Shown: piece by piece, positions 4,786-11,458 of the stretch | How positions within the stretch are numbered: the stretch's first letter is position 1 | Layout of the letters: each line of letters starts with the position of its first letter | Assembly (NCBI GenBank): GCA_002296965.1 | Contig: DBIW01000034.1 | Coordinates: 88,065 to 99,522 of the forward strand | Source: Treponema sp. UBA792 | GTDB taxonomy: Bacteria; Spirochaetota; Spirochaetia; Treponematales; Treponemataceae | Direction of reading: 5' to 3' | DNA: 11,458 nt | Made by a program: the position numbers and the translations under genes | Notes under the pieces: generated by a model | Databases searched by the model: none | Seen by the model: the letters and a program-made list of their open reading frames with translations, nothing else | Told to the model about the DNA's origin: nothing

Positions 4786-7632
4786 ATGAGAAACGAGAAA
4801 TCCAACAGACAGAAAAAGCTCCGGCTGGCCGCTGCCGGACTCGCAGTCGTCCTTGCGGCCGGCGGACTTACCGTGATATCAGAGGTCTGCGGACTTTTCC
4901 GCAAGCTTGACTACCGTATGTATGACACCTTGCTCGCCGCACGGAAGGAGCCGGAACTGTCCGGCAGGATTGTGCTTCTTGCTGTGGATGACGCCTCGAT
5001 TGAGGCGCTGGGCGAGTGGCCATGGCCAAGGGACATTCTTGGAGATGCGCTTGTCCGCCTCAGGGAGATGGATGCTCTCTCCGCGGTGTTCGATATTGAG
5101 TATATATCACCGTCAGGAAAAGGAATTTCTCCGTCAGCCTCGGATGAGATAAGATACAGGATAGAGGAGGACGGCAGTCTGCTCTCATCGCTGCTCAGTC
5201 AGATGTCGGATGCAGTTTCCGGAGGAATGTATACGCCGGCCGAGCTTCCGGCCCTCACCGAAGATGTAATCAATTCATATCTTATGCCATCTCTTTCCGG
5301 CCTTTATGAATTCATATCGGAGAGCATATACCGTGACAATGATGATTACTTTGCACGCGCGGTTCAGTTTTTCGGGAACACATGGCTGACGGTGAACAAC
5401 CGGAATCTGGGCTATGCGCTGACCGATGCTGACAGGAGCTACGTGGAGAGACGTTTTTTCATTGATGACGTCACCGACGTGAAATCGCTTGTTCCGGAAG
5501 GCAACAGGTTCACCGCCGCCGGATTGTATGACGGCATGGACTCCGGCTTCACGCCGGCGCTTCATTCCATAATATCCCGCGCTGCCGGCGCCGGGTTCAC
5601 GAATTCCGTGGTGGACAGTGACGGCATCCGCCGCCGCATGGAGCTGCTGTATGAGCATGACGGACGGTATCTGGGGCAGCTTGTGTTCGCTCCGTTTATT
5701 TCCGAATGCGGAGTGTCCGCGCTTACAAGGACCGGACACTCTCTTGTCCTTCATGACGCTCGGATTCCGGGAACGGACCGTGTCTCGGATATTGAAATTC
5801 CGCTGGACCGCCATGGCCGGATGCTGATAAACTGGCGGCACGGACAGCTTGACGCGTTTCCCGTGGTTCCCGTGATACGTGTCCTGCTGCTTGATCAGGC
5901 CGAGGCGAACATCAGAATCCTTGTCTCTGACATAGCCGGGCGTTCCGGGTACCTTATGGACGGTGGCGGCATTCCCCCCGCGATTGCTGATGATGCGGTC
6001 AGGCTGGAATCTCTGCTTGCCGGCGCGGATCGCATGAAATCCTCGCTTCTTGAGAAATGTACCGGATTCGGACCGGACGGAGCCGCCGCTGACGGAATAG
6101 CCCCTGACGGATATTCCGGATATTTCTCCTTGCGACGGGAATTCTTCTCGTCGCTGGACGCATTCGTGGAGTCGTACTGCGGCGGAGAATATGCGGGGAC
6201 TCTGGCCGCATTGTGCGCAGGGGCGGCGGAGATTCTAGGCGGGGATTCAGCCGCTCATCTGCTGTCGGATCTTACGGAGTCGCTTTCATCCCTGAAGGAG
6301 GAGCTTTCATTCTATGAGGAAGAGAATTCCGCATTGTCGGAGCTGTTCCGGGGAAAATTCTGCATCATCGGAAACACCGCCACGTCAACCACCGACATAG
6401 GCGCCGTTCCGTTCAGCAGACAGTATCCGAACGTCGGAATTCACGCAAACCTTCTGAACACCCTTCTTACCGGAGATTTCATCGGAACCGCCCCGTGGTT
6501 CTGCTGCTTCATTCCTGTCTTCATCCTGATGCTGCTGGCCGTTCTGCTTTCCGGAAAATCAGTCCTGGTGCAGAATTCTGCCGGCGCCGTTGTTACGGCT
6601 GCCGCCGTCCTTGTGCCCGCGCTCGTCTTCGTGTCGGGCGGATTCTTCATTCCGTTCACAGGAACGGCGTTTTTCGCGGTGGCCGCATACACAGTGTCTG
6701 TTTTCATGCGCTTTCTGACCGTATCAGGCGAGAAGAAATTCCTCAAGCAGGCGTTCGCAGCATATCTTTCAAGGGATGTCGTCAACCAGATTATCGAGAA
6801 TCCTGACCGTCTGCAACTCGGAGGCGAGAAGAAACGCATGACAGCCCTGTTCACGGACATAAAGGGCTTCTCGTCGTTCAGCGAGCTGGTTACGCCGGAG
6901 AAGCTCGTGTCCGTCCTGAACGGCTATCTGAGCGTGCTGAGCGACAGAATCCTTGAGCGCGGCGGAACTATAGACAAGTACATCGGGGATGCGATCGTGT
7001 CGTTTTTCGGCGCTCCCGTCGAGTATGAGGACCATGCGTACCGGGCATGCGTCTCCGCGATAGAGATGAAGCGGATTGAGGATGAATTCAACAGGACCGG
7101 GCTTGCTGACGGCACGATTCCTCGTGAGCTGCGTACCAGAATAGGCATAAACACCGGAGATATGGTCGTCGGGAACATGGGCACGTCGATGAAGAAGAAC
7201 TACACCGTCATGGGCAATGACGTGAATCTTGCAAGCCGTCTTGAGGGGGTGAACAAGGTTTACGGAACATGGATCACGGTGTCGGAGAGCACCTGGAAGG
7301 AGGCCGACTCAGGGGCGCACAAAGGGGAACTTGTCGCGAAAAGGCTGGACAGAGTCCGCGTGGTCGGAATAAACAGGCCTGTCCAGCTGTACAGCCTGGC
7401 CGGATTCAGAAAGGATATGACCCCGGCCGAGCTTGAGGAGATGGATATTTTCCATGCCGCCCTTGACCTCTATCTTGGACATGACTTTGAAGCCGCCGGA
7501 CGCATGTTCAGACAGGCCGCCGCCGTGTCACCGGATCCCGCCGCGGAAGTCTTCGCCGCCAGGTGCGCAAGATTCGCAAGGGACGGAATTCCCGGCGGAT
7601 GGGACGGCGTCGTCAGCATGACATCAAAATAG
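4786..7632 (+). CDS. CHASE2-domain class IIIb adenylate cyclase
   Basis: This membrane receptor-cyclase should make cAMP from ATP in response to an extracytoplasmic signal. Residues here are numbered from the upstream ATG at 4780. A transmembrane helix (about 14-36) leads into a long external CHASE2 domain (about 37-560), closing with CIIGNTATSTTD and NVGIHANLLNTLL. Three hydrophobic helices follow (about 573-590, 600-625 and 628-648). The class III catalytic domain (about 680-840) has metal ligands Asp693 (FTDIKGF) and Asp737 (KYIGD). Lys733 and Thr809 (NYTVMGNDVN) form the purine-recognising pair seen in class IIIb adenylate cyclases. Asn816 and Arg820 are also present, so the enzyme looks active. 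The tail has a short TPR-like helical region (about 860-935). I chose ATG 4786 because the promoter predicts initiation after 4780. The downstream lipoprotein gene is 13 bp away. Guanylate cyclase activity is unlikely, given Lys/Thr. Confidence 0.9.
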   Translation: MRNEKSNRQKKLRLAAAGLAVVLAAGGLTVISEVCGLFRKLDYRMYDTLLAARKEPELSGRIVLLAVDDASIEALGEWPWPRDILGDALVRLREMDALSAVFDIEYISPSGKGISPSASDEIRYRIEEDGSLLSSLLSQMSDAVSGGMYTPAELPALTEDVINSYLMPSLSGLYEFISESIYRDNDDYFARAVQFFGNTWLTVNNRNLGYALTDADRSYVERRFFIDDVTDVKSLVPEGNRFTAAGLYDGMDSGFTPALHSIISRAAGAGFTNSVVDSDGIRRRMELLYEHDGRYLGQLVFAPFISECGVSALTRTGHSLVLHDARIPGTDRVSDIEIPLDRHGRMLINWRHGQLDAFPVVPVIRVLLLDQAEANIRILVSDIAGRSGYLMDGGGIPPAIADDAVRLESLLAGADRMKSSLLEKCTGFGPDGAAADGIAPDGYSGYFSLRREFFSSLDAFVESYCGGEYAGTLAALCAGAAEILGGDSAAHLLSDLTESLSSLKEELSFYEEENSALSELFRGKFCIIGNTATSTTDIGAVPFSRQYPNVGIHANLLNTLLTGDFIGTAPWFCCFIPVFILMLLAVLLSGKSVLVQNSAGAVVTAAAVLVPALVFVSGGFFIPFTGTAFFAVAAYTVSVFMRFLTVSGEKKFLKQAFAAYLSRDVVNQIIENPDRLQLGGEKKRMTALFTDIKGFSSFSELVTPEKLVSVLNGYLSVLSDRILERGGTIDKYIGDAIVSFFGAPVEYEDHAYRACVSAIEMKRIEDEFNRTGLADGTIPRELRTRIGINTGDMVVGNMGTSMKKNYTVMGNDVNLASRLEGVNKVYGTWITVSESTWKEADSGAHKGELVAKRLDRVRVVGINRPVQLYSLAGFRKDMTPAELEEMDIFHAALDLYLGHDFEAAGRMFRQAAAVSPDPAAEVFAARCARFARDGIPGGWDGVVSMTSK

Positions 7633-7645
7633 GAGAATTTCTGAA

Positions 7646-9181
7646 ATGAATATGGGACTGAGGTTTCTTCCCAAGGCCGGGAGCCGTAGCCTGCGTTGCG
7701 CCGCCGCGGCTGCCGCGCTCATGTTTTCCGCCTGTTCGTTTGATCAGCCACTTCAGGGGCGCTTCTCGACGGACGAGCTGAAGGATGTGTCCGCCGGCGA
7801 CACCGTTTATCTTGTGAAGCACAACAGGACCGGAACCGACGCCGCCGCTGAGGACACCGGCTATGTCGTGTCCTGGACTGCCGGCCGCAATGCGGCGGAA
7901 CATGACTCCGCCGCCGGAATACTTCTTCCGGAGCGCTTCTCCAAAGGAGACACCGTCCCTCCGTTCGTGCGCAGGTTCTGTGCGGGACTGCCTTATGCCG
8001 CCGCCTGTCCGTCAAGAAGCACGGCAGGGGCTGCCGCCGGTCCGGATTCCTCCGGCGGCTGTGTTTTTCATGTCCAGACTGACGTAGGAGCCTCCTATGA
8101 CATCACTGCCGTGCTGAAGTCTGCCGGAAAACGGTGCAATGTCTGGTATTTCCGCAGGGATGGCGAGCCTGTGATTCCGGACAGCGAGCTTGATGCGCTC
8201 GCGTCAAAATTCGACATGATCTATGGGCCTGAGACTGAGCTTCTGTGCTCTCCCCTGTATGAAAATGCGTCCGCCGGGTTCATAACGCCTTCGGACAAGA
8301 TCGACATTCTCGTTTACGACATATACGGAGACGGCGGAGATGGCAGCGTTGCGGGATATTTCTATCCCGCCGATATGTACAGGCAGGAATTTCTTCCGGA
8401 CGGCGCCGTATCGAACGGCAGGGAGATGATTTATGTTGACTCCTGGTTCCTGTCGGACAGTCCCGAGTCGGTCTATATGACTCTGGTCCATGAATTCGCG
8501 CATCTTCTGACCTTTGTGTCAAAATATGTGGAAGGAGGAGAGAAGGCTCCTTTTCCTGTCTGGTACATGGAGATGATAGCGATGACAGTAGAGGACGCAT
8601 TCCAGAATTTTCTCTCCGTGGGGGACAGTTTCTCTCCGAAGGCGAGACTCCCGCTGTTCAATGCGATGTACAGCTACGGGTTCACGAAATGGCGGGAGGA
8701 TGAATTCGCCGCTGTATCATATTCGAATGCCTATGCGTTCGGAGCATATCTCGCCAGAAACTACGGAGGAACGGCGCTCGTCAGGGAGATTGCCCGAAAC
8801 AGCGGCACGGGAGCCGCATCGGTGGTGGCGGCTCTTGATACGCTGGGTCACAGCCTGTCATTCCGCGAGGTTTGCGACAGGTTCGTATATGTGGTTCTCA
8901 ATCCGGCTATGTCGGATCCCCTTGTTCCGTCGCTCAACCGCGAAAGCGCCGCCGGAGGAGAGAAGCTCCGTTTTGACAGCATCGACCTGCGTGATTTTTC
9001 CATCAGGTTGACAGACGAGAGCATCTTGCGGGGACCTTCCGTGTTCAGGCCGGGAGTCTCCGGAAGGACTTTCATAGGTGAAGGAGGATTCTCCGTCCAC
9101 AGGATAGGAGCCGGAGCTGACAGGATAAGGGTGTCAAAGGGCGAGGACGGAATAGACTTCAGATATATTGTCAGAAAATGA
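7646..9181 (+). CDS. Lipoprotein with M30-like (hyicolysin-type) metalloprotease motif
   Basis: The 511-residue product has an N-terminal signal with lipobox FSAC, giving a lipidated Cys30, so it should be anchored in an outer or inner membrane leaflet. A zinc-binding HEFAH motif lies at residues 282-286 within YMTLVHEFAHLLTFV. Glu309, 23 residues after the second His in WYMEMIAMTVED, is the candidate third ligand. This layout resembles peptidase family M30 and related gluzincin-type proteases. Residues 140-240 carry a DITAVLKSAGKRCNVWYF block and an LVYDIYGDGGDGSVAGYF block that commonly precede the motif in such proteins. The start at 7646 has AGGAGA (7631-7636) ahead of it, overlapping the cyclase stop. 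The 13-bp gap implies an operon with the cyclase. The substrate is unknown; I am sure of the lipoprotein and HExxH, less of the family. Confidence 0.8.
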   Translation: MNMGLRFLPKAGSRSLRCAAAAAALMFSACSFDQPLQGRFSTDELKDVSAGDTVYLVKHNRTGTDAAAEDTGYVVSWTAGRNAAEHDSAAGILLPERFSKGDTVPPFVRRFCAGLPYAAACPSRSTAGAAAGPDSSGGCVFHVQTDVGASYDITAVLKSAGKRCNVWYFRRDGEPVIPDSELDALASKFDMIYGPETELLCSPLYENASAGFITPSDKIDILVYDIYGDGGDGSVAGYFYPADMYRQEFLPDGAVSNGREMIYVDSWFLSDSPESVYMTLVHEFAHLLTFVSKYVEGGEKAPFPVWYMEMIAMTVEDAFQNFLSVGDSFSPKARLPLFNAMYSYGFTKWREDEFAAVSYSNAYAFGAYLARNYGGTALVREIARNSGTGAASVVAALDTLGHSLSFREVCDRFVYVVLNPAMSDPLVPSLNRESAAGGEKLRFDSIDLRDFSIRLTDESILRGPSVFRPGVSGRTFIGEGGFSVHRIGAGADRIRVSKGEDGIDFRYIVRK

Positions 9182-9205
9182 GATTCTGTTTTCCGTTTCC
9201 GGACA

Positions 9206-9245
9206 CAAAAATGCCGTCCGCTGATGAGCAGGGACGGCATCCTGT
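9206..9245 (-). terminator. Intrinsic terminator between convergent genes
   Basis: ATGCCGTCC (9211-9219) and GGACGGCAT (9232-9240) form a perfect 9-bp stem with an inner GCT/AGC pairing in the loop. Read on the minus strand the stem is followed by five T (9206-9210), making a strong terminator for the transporter gene. On the plus strand the tail is only CCTGTTTCTT, so termination of the M30-like gene is probably weaker. Confidence 0.85.
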
Positions 9246-9261
9246 TTCTTCCGCGGACTTC

Positions 9262-10461
9262 TTAGAGGAACATTACGATTATCTTTGCCGCAAGGACAAC
9301 CGACACAAGGGCGAACGGGTATGTGGCCGCGTATGCGCTTGACACCTCATCGGTTCCGGCCGTCGCGATCAGCGTGCCCAGCGCCGGAGTCGATGTCATT
9401 CCGCCGGTTATCGAACCGAGATTGTTCAGAATGCTGAGCTTGAACACATAGCGCGCTATTATATAGCCCACTATCATCGGCATGAGGGTCATCAGCGCTC
9501 CGTACAGGAAGTAAGACATCCTTACATTCTCGACGAAATTCACGCCGCCCGGCACTCCTGCGCCGATGAGAAAGAGGGCCAGTCCCAGCTCACGCATGAA
9601 ATTCAGCGTCTCCTTCTTGACCCGGCAGTCGAACGGCCCGATATGGGCGAGATGGCCGACGATGAGACCTCCGATGAGAGTTCCTCCGGAGTTTCCGAGC
9701 GAGAAATTTATTCCTGGAATCTTGAGCGATCCTATTACACATCCGAGCGCGACAGCCAGAAAGAACGGGAAGAAACTGAACGGATCAAGCTCGATAAGTT
9801 TTCTCTTGGGCTGCGGCACGGTCACCGTGTTCGCGGCATGGAAGTTTTCCACCTCTTTCTTCATGTCCACTTTCAGGATTTTCGGCATCAGCTGCACGAA
9901 GAATACAACTCCGAGCACGCCGAAAAGATATGCGATTCCGTAGCCAGCCACAACCTGATCCGGGTTTTCCGCCACTTCCTTCGCTGCGCTGAGTCCGGGC
10001 GTGCTGGTGAGCCCGCCGGTAAGGAGTCCGACGGCCATCTCCTTTGTGAGGTTTCCGTCGATAAGAACGCACACAACCGCCGTGACAGCACCTATGGCTA
10101 TGACGATTACACCTATCACGATGTAGGCGAGTGTCTTCCTGTTGAAGCTCCGGAAGAATTTAGGACCGGCGATGAGTCCCACGGCGGTCACGAACAGCGC
10201 GGTTCCTATATTTGACACTATTCCGAAGTGGTCCTTTATGGATGCGCTGTAAAGGGTGATGGTCTTTTCTCCGATTTGAAAAGACGGTACGGCGTGTACA
10301 AGAATTCCGTAAAGCAGGGCGATGAGCAGAACTCCGGCTGTTCCGAGTTCTATGCCCTTGACTTTCAGTCCGCCAATCATATAGCCGAGCGCACCGATGG
10401 CGAACACGACAAAAACAAAAGAGAGCGCCGATGAGCATACTCCCGCAAGATAAGAAATCAT
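9262..10461 (-). CDS. AAE-family (AspT/YidE/YbjL-like) membrane exchanger, possible dicarboxylate exporter
   Basis: This 399-residue integral membrane protein has about ten hydrophobic segments and an internal duplication typical of the aspartate:alanine exchanger family. The halves carry matching signatures: GGLTSTPGL at 149-157 and GGMTSTPAL at 353-361, and ALFVTAVGLIAGPKF at 88-102 against LGLALFLIGAGVPGG at 292-306. The central loop (about 198-224) is short and basic, with no RCK/TrkA_C domains, unlike the longer YidE/YbjL proteins. The family includes AspT and the succinate exporter SucE1. Placement after a fumarate reductase-type flavoprotein gene on the same strand makes succinate or fumarate a reasonable substrate guess, but that is inference. 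The Shine-Dalgarno GAGGT (10467-10471) lies five bases before the ATG. It ends at a strong terminator. Confidence 0.85.
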   Translation of the reverse strand: MISYLAGVCSSALSFVFVVFAIGALGYMIGGLKVKGIELGTAGVLLIALLYGILVHAVPSFQIGEKTITLYSASIKDHFGIVSNIGTALFVTAVGLIAGPKFFRSFNRKTLAYIVIGVIVIAIGAVTAVVCVLIDGNLTKEMAVGLLTGGLTSTPGLSAAKEVAENPDQVVAGYGIAYLFGVLGVVFFVQLMPKILKVDMKKEVENFHAANTVTVPQPKRKLIELDPFSFFPFFLAVALGCVIGSLKIPGINFSLGNSGGTLIGGLIVGHLAHIGPFDCRVKKETLNFMRELGLALFLIGAGVPGGVNFVENVRMSYFLYGALMTLMPMIVGYIIARYVFKLSILNNLGSITGGMTSTPALGTLIATAGTDEVSSAYAATYPFALVSVVLAAKIIVMFL

Positions 10462-10486
10462 TTTTTACCTCAGAAAAATACGGATG

Positions 10487-10523
10487 CCGTGAATACCGCC
10501 GCCTTATGCGGCCGGTCTCACGG
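10487..10523 (-). promoter_or_regulatory. Large intercistronic hairpin between flavoprotein and transporter genes
   Basis: On the minus strand CCGTGA (10518-10523) pairs with TCACGG (10487-10492). Nested inside, ACCGGCCGC pairs with GCGGCGGT around the loop ATAAG with one bulged G. The stem is followed eight bases later by TTTTT and then the transporter's Shine-Dalgarno. The distance to the T-run is long for a terminator, so an mRNA-stabilising or partial attenuating element that sets the ratio of the two products is more likely. Confidence 0.6.
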
Positions 10524-10534
10524 TCATATACATT

Positions 10535-11458
10535 TTATTTTGTTGCTCCGGGAATTGCCTTCTCGAATTCCTTGTTTCCGTGTGTGTAGCGCGGAAGGAT
10601 CTTCGGAGAAACCACATCGGATTTTATTCCGGCCGCGTCCCGTTCCTTTTCAAACGCCTTTACATGGTCAAGGTTCATCTTCGAGGTGTCGGAAAGCTGA
10701 ATGTCCTTAAACATCTTTCCAGCCTCAATTCCGGCTTCGCGTCCGAATACGACAACATCAAGCAGCGAGTTTCCCATCAAGCGGTTTGTTCCGTGAACGC
10801 CGCCTGAGGCTTCTCCCGCGACAAGTAGATTTGAGACGTTTGTGTGGCAGGTCTTGTCAATCTCAACGCCGCCGTTCTGGTAGTGAAGCGTAGGGTAAAC
10901 CAAAATCGGTTCCTTTCGGATGTCGATTCCGTACTTGATGAACATATTGTACATCGCAGGAATTGACTTGAGGATTGTTCCTTCCCCGTGAATCATCTCG
11001 ATCATCGGAGTGTCGAGCCAGACAGCGTCCTGAACTTCGTTGTGGACTCCGCGTCCGTTGCGCACTTCCTTGATGATTCCTGATGCGTTTACGTCGCGTG
11101 TCTCAAGCGGATGGATGTAAACTTCGCCGTTCTTGTTAATCAGCTTTGCACCGAGCGAGCGTACTTTCTCCGTAACGAGCTTTCCGAGAATCTGGGTCGG
11201 ATATGCGGCTCCTGTCGGGTGGTACTGCAGTGAGTCCTGATACAGAAGTTTTGCGCCGGCTCTGTATGCGATTACAAGACCGTCAGCAGTCGCTCCGTAG
11301 TGGTTTGATGTCGGGAAGCCCTGGTAGTGCATACGTCCGGCTCCTCCAGTCGCGATTATTACAACCTTTGCCTTTGCGATTCTGATTTCGTTTGTCTCAA
11401 CGTTCATGAGAACTGCGCCGCAGGCGTTTCCCTTGTCGTCCTTGATGATTTCTATCGC
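10535..11458 (-). CDS. Fumarate reductase/succinate dehydrogenase-type flavoprotein, C-terminal part
   Basis: The visible 307 residues are the C-terminal part of an FAD-dependent fumarate reductase-type flavoprotein; the start lies beyond the right edge. Seen motifs are VVIIATGGAGR (FAD domain), QYHPTG, ETRDVNASGII with the proton-relay Arg, PTLHYQNGGVEID with the substrate-binding His, and GEASGGVHGTNRLMGNSLLDVVVFGREAG with the second substrate Arg and FAD contacts. All key residues are present. After that block only about 64 residues remain, clearly fewer than the long helical C-terminal domain of FrdA/SdhA, so it may be a soluble or alternative-partner fumarate reductase. No iron-sulfur or membrane subunit gene follows. 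The next gene is an AAE-type exchanger 73 bp downstream. I leave the symbol blank because frdA is not proven. Confidence 0.85.
   Translation of the reverse strand, partial: AIEIIKDDKGNACGAVLMNVETNEIRIAKAKVVIIATGGAGRMHYQGFPTSNHYGATADGLVIAYRAGAKLLYQDSLQYHPTGAAYPTQILGKLVTEKVRSLGAKLINKNGEVYIHPLETRDVNASGIIKEVRNGRGVHNEVQDAVWLDTPMIEMIHGEGTILKSIPAMYNMFIKYGIDIRKEPILVYPTLHYQNGGVEIDKTCHTNVSNLLVAGEASGGVHGTNRLMGNSLLDVVVFGREAGIEAGKMFKDIQLSDTSKMNLDHVKAFEKERDAAGIKSDVVSPKILPRYTHGNKEFEKAIPGATK

Noticed and set aside
5275..5841. Minus-strand open frame of 188 codons inside the cyclase gene
   Set aside because: Antisense to the CHASE2 region. No motif or promoter was found, so it is a shadow frame.
9643..10215. 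Plus-strand open frame of 190 codons opposite the transporter
   Set aside because: Glu/His/Arg-rich low-complexity product antisense to a membrane protein gene; typical shadow frame.
1..11458. CRISPR array, insertion sequence, prophage, integrase or attachment site at the tRNA
   Set aside because: No spaced direct repeats, transposase or integrase motifs or tRNA 3'-end duplication were seen. The tRNA is followed directly by a terminator and a normal gene.

Overview
The window reads as chromosomal DNA from a spirochaete, most likely a moderately GC-rich Treponema. That is an inference from gene content: a CHASE2-type class III adenylate cyclase, a lipoprotein with an M30-like zinc-protease motif, lipoproteins with relaxed lipoboxes, an rpmF-acpP-rnc cluster with no fatty-acid genes inside it, and a tRNA whose CCA end is not encoded. 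No insertion sequence, phage gene, integrase, CRISPR array or toxin-antitoxin pair is visible. The region looks like ordinary core genome.

Left part (1-2125). On the minus strand lie the 5' part of rpsB (runs off the left edge, hairpin-rich leader) and maf. A tRNA-Arg(CCG) on the plus strand has its own near-consensus promoter. It converges, through a bidirectional terminator, on a minus-strand gene for a secreted HEAT-like repeat protein.

Centre (2126-4742). A minus-strand acidic lipoprotein gene and plus-strand coaD diverge from a 53-bp spacer. rpmF and acpP follow, driven by tandem strong promoters and closed by an intrinsic terminator. rnc comes next.

Right part (4743-11458). A CHASE2 adenylate cyclase and a putative M30-type metalloprotease lipoprotein form a two-gene unit. 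It converges on a minus-strand pair: a fumarate reductase-type flavoprotein (5' end beyond the window) followed by an AAE-family (AspT/YidE/YbjL-like) exchanger. This pair suggests anaerobic fumarate reduction coupled to dicarboxylate export or exchange.

I see no clear new multi-gene system. Two patterns stand out. First, four genes (the lipoprotein, coaD, rnc and the cyclase) lack a Shine-Dalgarno sequence and have a -10 box ending only 6-8 nt before the start codon, so they look leaderless. All the other genes whose starts are visible have a Shine-Dalgarno, mostly strong (maf's is shorter). Second, two palindromic hexamers are far above chance: GAATTC (21 copies) and TCCGGA (20 copies), against about 3 expected for each. 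More than half of the GAATTC copies come from a rigid codon-pair rule in which Glu before Phe is always GAA.
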